Assembly (NCBI GenBank): GCA_963735955.1
Contig: CAVTND010000016.1
Location: 124,001 to 188,000 of the forward strand
Source of the DNA: CAVTND01 sp963735955
GTDB lineage: Bacteria; Pseudomonadota; Gammaproteobacteria; Burkholderiales; Burkholderiaceae_F
Reading direction: 5' to 3'
Length of the DNA stretch: 64,000 nucleotides
Position numbers and translations under genes: made by a program. Positions 30,253 through 40,397 of this stretch are shown here, one piece after another. Position 1 is the first letter of the stretch. Every line of letters begins with the position of its first letter. Under the pieces are notes generated by a model. The model was not told where the DNA came from and searched no databases. It worked only from the letters and a program-made list of their open reading frames with translations.

Positions 30253-31197
30253 ATGGCGGAGGACCGTGCGCGGGTCGATGTGGCGGTCGGAGTGCTGATC
30301 CGACCGGACCAGAGTTTTCTGCTCGCCAGCCGTCCTGCCGGCAAACCCTATGCGGGCTACTGGGAGTTTCCCGGTGGCAAGCTTGAGCGTGGCGAGTCCA
30401 TAGCAAGCGCGCTCGCGCGCGAACTGCGCGAGGAACTCGGAATCGAGATAGGGCCGGTCGCGCCCTGGGTCGTGCGCGAGTTTGACTACCCTCACGCACG
30501 TGTGCGACTGCACTTCTGTCGTGTCTTCACCTGGTCTGGCGTGCTTCACGCCCATGAAGGCCAGGACTTTGGCTTCTATACAACAGGCGCCCTGCCGGCG
30601 CCCCTGTTGCCGGCCACCGTTCCCGTGCTGCGCTGGCTGAGCTTGCCGCCAATTTATGCGATCAGCGATGCCGCTCGGCTGGGGAGCAGCGCGTTTCTGA
30701 AGAAACTTGAAGCGCAGCTTGCAGGCGGCGTGAGCCTGGTCTCGTGGCGTGAGCCGGATCTGCCTGAAAGCACCGGCGAGTCCTTGTTCGTGCAGACCTT
30801 GGCGCGGGTCCGCGCGGCCGGCGCAAGGCTCCTCGTCAGCAGTCGTCACCCGAGGGCCTGGTCTGAACGCGCCGATGGCGTACATCTGACCGCCGCCGAC
30901 CTCGCGCGCGCCACGCAGCGGCCGGCTGGATTGTTGGCGGTGGCCTCGGTGCATACGCGCGACGAACTTGCCCGTGCGGCCGAACTGGACCTGGACTTCG
31001 CGGTGGCGGGCACGGTACTGCCGACTCCGACTCATCCGGACGCTCAGCTGCTTGGCTGGAACGGTTTCGCGGCCGTCGTAGCGGGGAGCGCGATCCCGGT
31101 CTATGCGATCGGCGGGCTAGCCGCAGAGGATCTTGGTAGCGCGCTACAGGCTGGCGCGCACGGCCTGGCCTTGCGGCGTGCGGCCTGGAGCGACTGA
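30253..31197 (+). CDS. Nudix hydrolase fused to a ThiE/TenI-like domain
   Basis: 314 aa. The N-terminal half is a MutT-like Nudix domain with the full box spanning residues 42-64 (GKLERGES...ARELREELGIE), so 8-oxo-dGTP sanitation is plausible. The C-terminal half (from PPIYAISDAARLG to VPVYAIGGLAAEDLGSALQAGAHGLAL) has the TIM-barrel pattern of thiamine phosphate synthase or TenI, though a full set of ThiE substrate residues is not evident. Such MutT-ThiE fusions are known in Proteobacteria. A TTG at 30250 could also start translation; the ATG at 30253 is preferred. Its 3' part overlaps the antisense extension of yacG. Confidence 0.85.
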   Translation: MAEDRARVDVAVGVLIRPDQSFLLASRPAGKPYAGYWEFPGGKLERGESIASALARELREELGIEIGPVAPWVVREFDYPHARVRLHFCRVFTWSGVLHAHEGQDFGFYTTGALPAPLLPATVPVLRWLSLPPIYAISDAARLGSSAFLKKLEAQLAGGVSLVSWREPDLPESTGESLFVQTLARVRAAGARLLVSSRHPRAWSERADGVHLTAADLARATQRPAGLLAVASVHTRDELARAAELDLDFAVAGTVLPTPTHPDAQLLGWNGFAAVVAGSAIPVYAIGGLAAEDLGSALQAGAHGLALRRAAWSD

Positions 31198-31411
31198 CGT
31201 AGCCGCCGTAAGCGTCCTTGCCCGGTGCGGGCGAGGATGGCTCGGCCTTGTCATCGGTACCCGGAGCGGACCCGCCCAGCACGTAGCGATCGGAAGCCCA
31301 GTCACCCAGGTCGATCAACCTGCAGCGTTCGGAGCAGAACGGCCTGAACTTTTCCGCCGCTGACCAGGCCACGGTAGCGCCGCAACTTGGACAACGAACC
31401 ATGGCCGGCAT
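30836..31411 (-). CDS. yacG: YacG-type zinc-binding gyrase inhibitor, with an unusual long 3' extension
   Basis: The first 50 residues are classic YacG: VRCPSCGATVAW, FCSERCRLIDLGDWASDRY, with four cysteines binding zinc. YacG binds GyrB and inhibits gyrase. Family members usually end near 60-70 residues, but this frame has no stop for 191 codons and runs antisense through the 3' third of the Nudix-ThiE gene (about 360 nt). Either the stop has been lost through a frameshift or the overlap is real. The core (about 31259-31411) is secure; the 3' end is not. It follows zapD by 23 nt in the coaE-zapD-yacG order. Confidence 0.72.
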   Translation of the reverse strand: MPAMVRCPSCGATVAWSAAEKFRPFCSERCRLIDLGDWASDRYVLGGSAPGTDDKAEPSSPAPGKDAYGGYVSRSRPHAARPGRARQPVARYQDPLRLARRSHRPGSRSPLRRPRNRSSQAAERPDESESAVPCPPPRSPGPVRPHGQVRRAYAPRPPPTIQPAAAWRARGRRRSDVRHRRVQTRPSGDDC

Positions 31412-31434
31412 AGGTGCGCGCCTGCGGCTTGAGC

Positions 31435-32205
31435 TCAGAACGCGCAGAGCGCGAGTTCGAAGGCGACGTCCCCTTCGAATGATCGCGGCTTCAGATCGCG
31501 GTCCTGGCTGGTGAAGCGGATCCACAGCATGTACTTGTTGGCGCTGATCTCGGGAATCGCCGCCAGTGCGCCGTCAACCCGCACCTGCAGCAGCGCATAG
31601 GTTCGTCCCTGCAGCATCTGCTGGAACGCTCCCTGGGTCGCCACCTGTCGGCTGCGGTGCGCGGTCTCGCGCAACAGTTTGAGCACGATCGCCAGGGCCG
31701 AATGAAACTGCATCATCGGCAGCAACCAGACCTGCAGATCGCGATTGCGAGCTTCGACATCGCGCGTCAGCCAGGCGTGATAGGAGGGAAGATCAAACTC
31801 GCAGGTGCCGCCCGGGATGATCGAGCGGCTGCGTATGCTCATCAGCCACTCGTTGTCGCGCAGGTGCTGGCCGGCCTTGCCGGTCGTCGCATTCAGTCCC
31901 TGCTGGGCGCGATCGATCTCGCCCAGCACGCCGGCCAGCGCGCTTTCGGACACCTGCGGATTGTTGCGCAGCGCCTGCAGCGTCTGCTTGTGGCGCTCGA
32001 GTTCCTGCAACAGGTCCGACTTCAGGTCGGCGCGCGAAGTGACTTCGAGGATCTCGAACAGCGTCAGCAGCGCCGTGTGGTGACAGTAGGCGTGCTCTTG
32101 GCCGCAGAAGTAAAGCAACTTGTCGAACAGGTCTTCGAGCCGCAGCAGCGTTCGGATCCGCTCACTGAACGGGTACTCGTAGAGGACCTCGCGGTCGATC
32201 GCCAT
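31435..32205 (-). CDS. zapD: Cell division protein ZapD (DUF1342)
   Basis: 256 aa. ZapD bundles FtsZ filaments at the septum. I chose the ATG at 32205 because the family begins near ...LYEYPFSERIRTLLRLEDLF; upstream codons in frame lack similarity. Other conserved segments are FEILEVTSRADLKSDLLQEL, SIIPGGTCEFDLPSYHAWL, and a basic FTZ-binding surface near HRSRQVATQGAFQQML. It lies between coaE and yacG as in most Beta- and Gammaproteobacteria. Confidence 0.95.
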   Translation of the reverse strand: MAIDREVLYEYPFSERIRTLLRLEDLFDKLLYFCGQEHAYCHHTALLTLFEILEVTSRADLKSDLLQELERHKQTLQALRNNPQVSESALAGVLGEIDRAQQGLNATTGKAGQHLRDNEWLMSIRSRSIIPGGTCEFDLPSYHAWLTRDVEARNRDLQVWLLPMMQFHSALAIVLKLLRETAHRSRQVATQGAFQQMLQGRTYALLQVRVDGALAAIPEISANKYMLWIRFTSQDRDLKPRSFEGDVAFELALCAF

Positions 32206-32240
32206 TGAAAGCGTACGCCCAGGGGAGTCGGTCGAAGATA

Positions 32241-32879
32241 TCACACAGACTTGCGTGCACGAGCGCACGCCAGGTACGTTTCATGCAGCTGCCGCACCCT
32301 GGGCTTGAGTTCTGTAAGCGGCGCTTCGTTGAACAACACGTCGTCAGCTGCTGCCAGACGCTGCTCACGCGAGGCCTGTGCGCCGACGATGCGCTGCGCG
32401 CCTGCGGCATCGAGACCCGGGCGCAGGCTGACGCGCGCCAATTGGGCGGCCTGGCTGCAATCGATCACCAGCACGCGGTCGACACGGCCATGCCAGTCGC
32501 CCGACTCGACCAGCAAGGGAATCACGAAGATGAGGTAGGGCGCGCCCTGCTCGCTGAGCAAAGCGGCGCGACGAGCTGCTTCGGCGCGAATGAGCGGGTG
32601 CAGCACGGCCTCGAGTCGGGTCCGGAGTTCGGGATCCGCGAACGCGAGCTTGCGCATCGCCAATCGATCCAGCGCGCCGCGTGCATCGATCGCGGCATCG
32701 CCGAACGACCGGCGCAGAGCATCGATCGCAGCTCCGCCCGGAGCAGTCAGCTCATGTGAAATTGCATCGGCGTCGACAACGCCCGCGCCCAGACTGGCAA
32801 AAATGCTGGCGACAGTGCTCTTTCCGCTGCCGACACCTCCGGTCAGGCCGACGCGAAACACGCTCACAGCAACGCTCAC
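32241..32879 (-). CDS. coaE: Dephospho-CoA kinase
   Basis: 212 aa. CoaE phosphorylates the 3'-OH of the ribose of dephospho-CoA, the last step of coenzyme A synthesis. The Walker A GLTGGVGSGKST starts at residue 11, followed by VVDADAISHELTAPG, FVIPLLVESGDW and a LID-like arginine-rich segment. I chose the GTG at 32879-32877, which overlaps the pilD stop as GTGA. The final third (AAGAQRIVGAQASREQRLAAADDVL) is typical. No frame problem is seen. Confidence 0.94.
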   Translation of the reverse strand: MSVAVSVFRVGLTGGVGSGKSTVASIFASLGAGVVDADAISHELTAPGGAAIDALRRSFGDAAIDARGALDRLAMRKLAFADPELRTRLEAVLHPLIRAEAARRAALLSEQGAPYLIFVIPLLVESGDWHGRVDRVLVIDCSQAAQLARVSLRPGLDAAGAQRIVGAQASREQRLAAADDVLFNEAPLTELKPRVRQLHETYLACARARKSV

Positions 32880-33718
32880 GGCATGGGAACCAGCCACGCT
32901 GTCAACCGGTCGCCGACGACAAATACGATGAATCCGGCGGTAGCCAGATACGGCCCGAAGGGAATCGGTATCTCACGTCCCCGACGCGCAAGAATGATCA
33001 GGACAATGCCGATGACAGCGCCTACAGCGGACGACAGCAGGACGATCGGCAACAGGGCCTTCCAGCCCATCCATGCGCCGAGAGCAGCGAGCAGCTTGAA
33101 GTCGCCGTAGCCCATGCCTTCCTTGCCGGTCGCCAGCTTGAACAGCCAGTAGATCGACCATAGGGTGAGATAGCCGGCGATGGCGCCGAGGACGGCGTCG
33201 CGCAGAGAAATGCCTGGAAACAGGCCGAACAGGTTGGCAAGCAGTCCCAGCCACAGCAGCGGCAAGGTCAGGTCATCCGGCAGCAGTGTCGTGTCGGCGT
33301 CGATGAAGGTCAGCGCGATCAGGGTCCAGGTGAAAACGAGTGCGAACGCCAGCGACTGACCGAAGCCGAATTTCCACGCCACGAGGGCCGAGAGCGCCGC
33401 CGTCAGGGCCTCGACGATCGGATAACGCGCCGAAATGGCAGCTCCGCAGTGCGCGCATTTGCCGCGCAGAAGGAGCCATGAAACGAGCGGAATGTTGTCG
33501 GTGATGCGCAGTGGAGCGCGACACGACGGGCAATGCGAATTGGGAGTCAGCAGGTTGTAGCGCCCGATCTCGGGCGACTCCCGTCCTTCGAGTTCGGCGC
33601 ACTGTGCGCGCCAGTCGGCGTCCATCATCTTCGGCAGACGATGGATGACGACGTTCAGAAAGGAGCCGATCGCGAGGCCGAATACGGCCACCGCGACGAC
33701 GAGCACGGGCTCGGACAA
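32876..33718 (-). CDS. pilD: Type IV prepilin peptidase/N-methyltransferase PilD
   Basis: 280 aa. PilD cleaves the leader of type IV pilins and methylates the new N-terminus, in the inner membrane. The cytosolic loop holds two CxxC pairs (HCPSCRAP and KCAHCGAA) that bind zinc. The aspartyl protease sites are ALTFIDADTTLLPD and KEGMGYGDFKLLA. There are about eight membrane segments. It starts GLAIGSFLNVVIHRLP and lies in the usual pilB-pilC-pilD-coaE order on the minus strand. Reads intact. Confidence 0.95.
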   Translation of the reverse strand: MSEPVLVVAVAVFGLAIGSFLNVVIHRLPKMMDADWRAQCAELEGRESPEIGRYNLLTPNSHCPSCRAPLRITDNIPLVSWLLLRGKCAHCGAAISARYPIVEALTAALSALVAWKFGFGQSLAFALVFTWTLIALTFIDADTTLLPDDLTLPLLWLGLLANLFGLFPGISLRDAVLGAIAGYLTLWSIYWLFKLATGKEGMGYGDFKLLAALGAWMGWKALLPIVLLSSAVGAVIGIVLIILARRGREIPIPFGPYLATAGFIVFVVGDRLTAWLVPMP

Positions 33719-33766
33719 GGTGTCAGCGGCCGGCGTCGCGTGGCGAGCCCGGCGTCTCCCGGTTGG

Positions 33767-35001
33767 TCAGACGACCTGGCCGAGCTTGAAGATCGGCATG
33801 TAGATGGCGATGACGATGCCGCCGATGATGACGCCGAGGATCACCATGATCATCGGCTCGAGCAGGCTCGACAGCGCATCGACGGTTTCGTCGACTTCGC
33901 GCTCGTAGTAGTCGGCGACCTTGGACAGCATCGAGTCGAGCGAGCCGGACTCCTCGCCGATCTGAGTCATCTGCACCGCCATGTTCGGAAACACGCCGGT
34001 GTTCTGCATCGACTGCGCCAGGCTGGTGCCGACGTTGACCTCGGTCTGTACGCTCTTGGTCGCTTCCTTGTAGACCGTAGTTGCCAGCCGCGGGCCGACC
34101 GAGTCCAGCGCCTCGACCAGCGGCACACCGGCCGCAAAGGTCGTCGCCAGCGTGCGGCTCCAGCGCGCGATCGAGGCCTTCTGCAGCATTTCGCCGAGCA
34201 CCGGCAGCTTGAGCAGCAGTCGATCGATCGTCGCCTGCACCTTGGGCGATCGCCGCCACGCCTGAACCAGGAAGTAGATGCCACCGAACGCATGCCGAAC
34301 ACGATGTACCAGTACTTGACGAAGAAGTCGGACATCGCGATCACGATCAGTGTCGGCGCCGGCAGATCGGCGCCGAAGCTCGTGAAGACGCTCTTGAACG
34401 ACGGGATCACGAAAATCATGATGACCGCGGTCACCAGGATCGCGACCAGGATGATCGTCGATCGGATAGAACAGTGCCTTCTTGATCTTGCCCTTCAGCG
34501 CGATCGTCTTTTCCTGGTACATCGCCAGGCGATCGAGCAGCGTTTCCAGAATACCGGCCTGCTCGCCTGCGGCGACCAGGTTGCAGAACAGCGGATCGAA
34601 GTAGAGCGGGTACTTGCGGAACGCCTGGTTCAGGCTGGTACCGGTCTCGACGTCCATCCGGATGTCGTTCATCAGGCGCGCCATCGAGGGGTTGGCATGA
34701 CCACGGCCGACGATGTCGAACGACTGCATCAGCGGCACGCCGGCCTTCAGCATCGTCGACAGCTGCCGGGTGAACAGCGCCAGATCCTTTTCCGTGATCT
34801 TGCGGCCACGCGAGAACGACTGTTTCTTGATCTTCTGACCATGACGCCGCGCCGCCGCAGCGATGCCGCGACCACGGACTCGCCGCCGGCGCGCATTTCG
34901 CCCTTGACGACGCGGCCGTTCTTGTCGCGCCCTTCCCAGTGGAAGACCGACTCGCGCACTTCCATGCGGGGTTTGGACTTGGCAATTGCTTGCGTGGCCA
35001 T
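33767..35001 (-). CDS. pilC: Type IV pilus inner membrane platform protein PilC (frameshifted as read)
   Basis: A GspF-family platform protein of the pilus machine. The start MATQAIAKSKPRMEV and VFHWEGRDKNGRVVKGEMR are in one frame. KITEKDLALFTRQLSTMLKAG, PLYFDPLFCNLVAAGEQAG and ALKGKIKKALFYP follow in another. MTAVIMIFVIPSFKSVFTSF and DFFVKYWYIVFG lie in a third, and LVQAWRRSPKVQATIDRLLL to the C-terminal MIMVILGVIIGGIVIAIYMP return. Shifts fall near 34845, 34460 and 34290. All three membrane helices are present, so the gene is probably whole in the organism. Confidence 0.87.
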
Positions 35002-35022
35002 TCGTCGTTTCCGCCTCAATCT

Positions 35023-36775
<1,753 letters not shown>

Positions 36776-36918
36776 TGGGTGGTGCGGTCCGTGGAGGGTC
36801 GATGCAAGGACCCCAGTTATAGCGGGGCGGCACTCCCGACGAAGCCAAAAGATACTCCCGATAAGCCCCGGATTTGAAAGGCTTAACTCCCGCAAACAAG
36901 GCAAGACCGCAAGATGCT

Positions 36919-38228
36919 TCAGCGCTGACGTTGCGCGCATTTGCCTTCGCGCGACGGCCAGGCGGACCAAGCGCGCGCTCCGGATGGCGTGCTCGTCGAC
37001 CTGGACGACCTCGACGAAGACCTCACCGAAGCGCACGCAGCACGGAGCGTCCGGAATCTCCTGCAGACGCTCGACCAGCAGGCCATTGAGGGTCTTCGGC
37101 CCGTCGAGCGGAAGCCCCAGTGACAGCCGTCGATTCAGTTCGCGCAGCGTGGTCGCACCCTCGACGATGGCACGTCCCGTCGGCATTCCAGCCGAGCCGT
37201 CGGGTGCGTGCCCCAGGCACCTGCGTCGTGAACTCGCCCACGATTTCCTCGATGATGTCTTCGAGTGTCACCAGGCCCTGCACCTCGCCGTACTCGTCGA
37301 CCACCAGTCCGAGTCGCTGCTGGTTGTCCTGGAACAGCTGTAATTGCTGGAACAGCGGCGTGCCGCTGGGGATGAAGTAGGGCGGCACGAGGGCTGCACG
37401 CACAGCTTCGATCGAAAACTCGTCACCGGCCAGCATCGGCATCAGCTTCGCTCACGAGCAACATGCCGATCGTGCGGTTGACTGTCGCCCTCGTGGACCG
37501 GCAGCTTGTTGTGATAGCAGGTTCGAAGCTGTTCGAGCACGGCGTCGCGCGGCTGATCGAGGTCGAGCGCTTCGATGCGCGCACGCGGAGTCATCACGTC
37601 GTCGACCGACAGCTCCTCGAGTTCGAACAGGTTCAGCAGGATGCTGCGATGCTTGCTGCGGAATGAAGTTTCCGCCTTCAAGGACCAGGGTCCGCAGTTC
37701 TTCGGCTGTCAGTCGTGGCTCGCTTCGCTCGTCGCGTGGACGGCACGCGCAGCAGCCACAACATCGACTTGACGAACAGGTTGACGAACCAGACGACCGG
37801 CCGAAACAGCCGCAGCAGGAGTCTGCAGCGGGTAGCTGGCCGGCAGCGCAATCCTCTCCGGATAGGTTGCGCCGATGATCTTGGGCGTGATCTCGGCAAA
37901 CACCAGGATCAGGAAGGTGATGGCTCCGGTGGCGACCAGCAGCGCCCACTCGTTGTCGCCGACGAACCGGATCGCCATCGCCGTGACCAGAGCCGTGGCT
38001 GCGGCGTTGACGAGGTTGTTGCCGAGCAGGATCGTGCCGAGCAGTCTGTCGGTTTGCTCGAGCAGGTACTGCACGCGGCGCGCCGAGCGATGTCCCTCGC
38101 GCGCCAGATGCCGCAGCCGAAGTCGACTCAGCGCCATCAGCGATGTCTCGGAGATCGAGAAGAACGCCGAGATCAGCAGCAGGATCGCGAGCACAAGCCA
38201 GCTGGATCCAGAGGGGTAACTCGTCCAC
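36919..38228 (-). CDS. HlyC/CorC-type (CNNM/CBS) membrane protein (many frameshifts as read)
   Basis: A member of the family with a DUF21/CNNM membrane domain, two CBS domains and a CorC_HlyC C-terminal domain, associated with Mg/Co efflux or resistance. In order: MDELPLWIQL, LAILLLISAFFSISETSLMA, GTILLGNNLVNAAATALVTA, LVFAEITPKIIGATYPERIA, LEELSVDDVMTPRARIEAL (CBS start), CYHNKLPVHEGD, LGLVVDEYGEVQGLVTLEDI, and DGPKTLNGLLVERLQEIPD in the last domain. The frame changes at least five times. The GTG at 38228 and the TGA near 36919 are the best end points but are uncertain. The substrate is not shown. Confidence 0.75.
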
Positions 38229-38277
38229 GAGCTGGTCGCGGCCGGGTTACCGGATCAAGGAAAGAGAGGAGTGGAAG

Positions 38278-38355
38278 TGGTCGGGGTGAGAGGATTTGAA
38301 CCTCCGACTCCTGCGTCCCGAACGCAGTACTCTACCAGGCTGAGCTACACCCCGA
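38278..38355 (-). tRNA. tRNA-Pro (anticodon CGG)
   Basis: Read on the minus strand, the 7-bp acceptor stem TCGGGGT/ACCCCGA, the D-arm GTAGCTCAGCCTGGTAG, the anticodon stem CTGCG/CGCAG with loop TTCGGGA, and the T-arm with GGTTCAAATCC are all complete. The anticodon is CGG, which reads CCG proline codons. The 3' CCA is encoded (38280-38278). It lies between the HlyC/CorC gene and ispB. Confidence 0.97.
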
Positions 38356-38389
38356 TCGTGCGGGCCACCAACTCAGCGCTGCGAACGAT

Positions 38390-39456
38390 CTAGCGATCGC
38401 GGCCCACCGCGAAAGCGAGCAAGTTTAGCAAAGAATCCCGGTAGCACCGAGGCCGGAAGCTCGCGGATCGCCTCGCGCCCTAGCGCTGACTTCGCGGCGG
38501 CCGCAGCGTCGCGGAATAGGCAATCGAGCCGTTGTCGGTGACGATGCGTGCGATCGCGTCGAAGTCGCCATCTCCCTCGCGTACCGCATGCAGTGACGAG
38601 TTCGCGTTGCGATGGCGCGGCATTGCGCAAGGCATGAATGAGCGGCAAGCGTCACCTTGCCTTCGCGCAGATCGTCACCCAGGCGCTTGCCGATGTCTTC
38701 GGTGTGGCCGGAGTAGTCCAGCATGTCGTCGGCGATCTGGAACGCGCGGCCGAGACATGCGCCGTAATGTGCGCAGCGCTCCTCGTTCGCAGGCATCGGC
38801 ACTCGGCCAGCACCGCGGCAATACGGGCTCCCGCCTCGAACAAGCGTTGCGGTCTTGCGTTCGACCACGCTGAAGTAGCGCTCTTCGTTGACCGATGGAT
38901 CGTGGATGTTCAGCAGTTGCAGGACCTCGCCCTCGGCGATCCGATTGGTGGCATCGGCCAGGATCCGCATGACCCGCATGCTTCCGGCATCCACCATCAT
39001 CTGGAACGATCGCGAGTAGAGGAAATCGCCGACCAGGACGCTGGCGGCGTTGCCGAACATCGCGTTGGCAGTGGAACGTCCCCGCCGCAGGTCGGACTCA
39101 TCGACGACATCGTCATGCAGCAGCGTCGCCGTGTGGATGAACTCGATGACTGCCGCCAGCAACACGTGAGCCGTGCCGCGGTAGCCAAGCGCCCGCGCCA
39201 CTAACAGCAGTACCGCCGGACGCAGGCGCTTGCCGCCCGCGCCGATGATGTAGTCGGCGATCGTGTTGATCAGCACGACATCGGAACTCAGGCGGTCGCG
39301 GATCACGGCATCGACGGCCAGCATGTCCTCCGCGATCGGCGCCAGCAGGTCTCGAAGTTCGCACGCCGCCATCACGGCGGGCGGCTCAGCGATTCTTGGG
39401 CGACCCGCCGAAACGGCAACCGTTGCTAACGCCGGAGGAGATTGATCCTGATCCAT
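38390..39456 (-). CDS. ispB: Polyprenyl (octaprenyl) diphosphate synthase (frameshifted as read)
   Basis: A trans-prenyltransferase that makes the ubiquinone side chain. Conserved sites are GAGGKRLRPAVLLL, the first Asp-rich motif LLHDDVVDESDLRRG, GDFLYSRSFQMM, and the second Asp-rich motif FQIADDMLDYSG. The first 180 residues read cleanly from the ATG at 39456 (MDQDQSPP). Shifts then occur near 38845, 38810, 38640 and later. The best end is NLLAFAVGRDR and a TAG at 38392-38390. Chain length (C40) is inferred from the family and from the place next to rplU-rpmA-obg, not from visible specificity residues. Confidence 0.87.
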
Positions 39457-39462
39457 TGGTCG

Positions 39463-39468
39463 ATTATA
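39463..39468 (-). promoter_or_regulatory. Consensus -10 TATAAT 6 nt before the ispB ATG
   Basis: On the minus strand, TATAAT is followed by CGACCA and the ispB ATG at 39456. Transcription would start at about the A of the ATG, giving a leaderless message. No ribosome-binding site stands before ispB. No clear -35 is visible. Confidence 0.45.
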
Positions 39469-39547
39469 GGTAGGAGGCCTCCAGGCAGCCCCAACTGTCT
39501 GCAACCTGAGTCGCGCGGGGCGACATTTGGTCCGAAACCGGCTCGGT

Positions 39548-39577
39548 TTGACGCTCCCGACCCCAAAATGTGATAAT
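39548..39577 (+). promoter_or_regulatory. Promoter of the rplU-rpmA operon
   Basis: TTGACG (39548-39553) and GATAAT (39572-39577) are 18 bp apart, with an extended -10 TG at 39569-39570. The predicted start is near 39584, leaving a leader of about 125 nt. In that leader GGAGCC (39590-39595) can pair with GGCTCC (39612-39617), a possible autoregulatory stem for L21. Confidence 0.65.
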
Positions 39578-39709
39578 CCGCAGCTTTTCGGAGCCATGCG
39601 TGTGGCAGTTCGGCTCCTCAAGGCTGACGTGTGTAATCCGGCGGGTTTCGATGGGCGTTCGAGTTTTCTGCGGCGTCGCGCTCTGCGGCTGGCCGGCAAG
39701 GAGTTCTCA

Positions 39710-40018
39710 ATGTATGCGGTAATCAAGACCGGCGGCAAGCAGTACCGGGTTGCCGCCGGCGACAAGCTGAAGGTGGAAACCCTGCCGGCGGAAGTTGGGG
39801 AACAGGTCACGATTTCCGAGGTCCTCGCTGTCGCTGAGGGCTCTGATGTAAAGCTTGGCACGCCGTTTGTTGCGGGCGCGGCAGTGGTCGCCACGGTTCT
39901 TGCGCATGGTCGCCACGACAAGCTGACGATTTTCAAGATGCGCCGGCGCAAGCACTTTCAGAAGCATGCCGGTCATCGCCAGGATTTCACGGAATTGCGA
40001 ATTGATTCGATCTCCTGA
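39710..40018 (+). CDS. rplU: 50S ribosomal protein L21
   Basis: 102 aa. The start MYAVIKTGGKQYRVAAGDKL, the middle KLGTPFVAGAAVVATVL, and the C-terminal signature IFKMRRRKHFQKHAGHRQDF are standard. L21 binds 23S rRNA near domain I. AAGGAGT lies a few bases before the ATG. Codons upstream in frame are open but are leader sequence. rpmA follows after 45 bp. Confidence 0.97.
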   Translation: MYAVIKTGGKQYRVAAGDKLKVETLPAEVGEQVTISEVLAVAEGSDVKLGTPFVAGAAVVATVLAHGRHDKLTIFKMRRRKHFQKHAGHRQDFTELRIDSIS

Positions 40019-40063
40019 TGAACGCAGTACGCGATTGATTGGACGAGTCAGAAAGAGGCAGAA

Positions 40064-40327
40064 ATGGCACACAAGAAAGCAGGCGGATCATCGCGCAATG
40101 GGCGCGACTCACAGGCCAAGCGACTTGGAGTCAAGGTCTTCGGCGGGCAGGACATCGGCGCCGGTGCGATCATTGTTCGCCAGCGCGGCACCCAGTTTCA
40201 CGCGGGAGACAACGTCGGGATGGGGCGCGACCACACCCTTTTTTCACGGGTCAATGGCAAAGTCCGCTTTGAGATCAAAGGCGCGCATAACCGCCGGATC
40301 GTGAACGTCGAACCGACCAGCGCCTAG
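40064..40327 (+). CDS. rpmA: 50S ribosomal protein L27
   Basis: 87 aa. MAHKKAGGSSRNGRDSQAKR is the conserved N-terminus that reaches toward the peptidyl transferase centre, followed by GVKVFGGQDIGAGAIIVRQR and DHTLFSRVNGKVRFE. There is no N-terminal cleavage extension of the Firmicutes type. A good Shine-Dalgarno (AGAGGCAGAA) precedes the ATG. An intrinsic terminator follows. Confidence 0.97.
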   Translation: MAHKKAGGSSRNGRDSQAKRLGVKVFGGQDIGAGAIIVRQRGTQFHAGDNVGMGRDHTLFSRVNGKVRFEIKGAHNRRIVNVEPTSA

Positions 40328-40354
40328 GCGCGGTCGAATTCGCTCTCCAGCGTA

Positions 40355-40384
40355 AAGCCCTGCCCGCGGACGGCAGGGCTTTTT
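40355..40384 (+). terminator. Intrinsic terminator between rpmA and obg
   Basis: AAGCCCTGCC (40355-40364) pairs with GGCAGGGCTT (40372-40381) over 10 bp around a 7-nt loop, and the stem runs into TTTTT. It lies 28 nt after the rpmA stop and 14 nt before obg, so it probably ends most rplU-rpmA transcripts and lets a fraction read into obg. Confidence 0.85.
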
Positions 40385-40397
40385 CATTGGTACTCCC

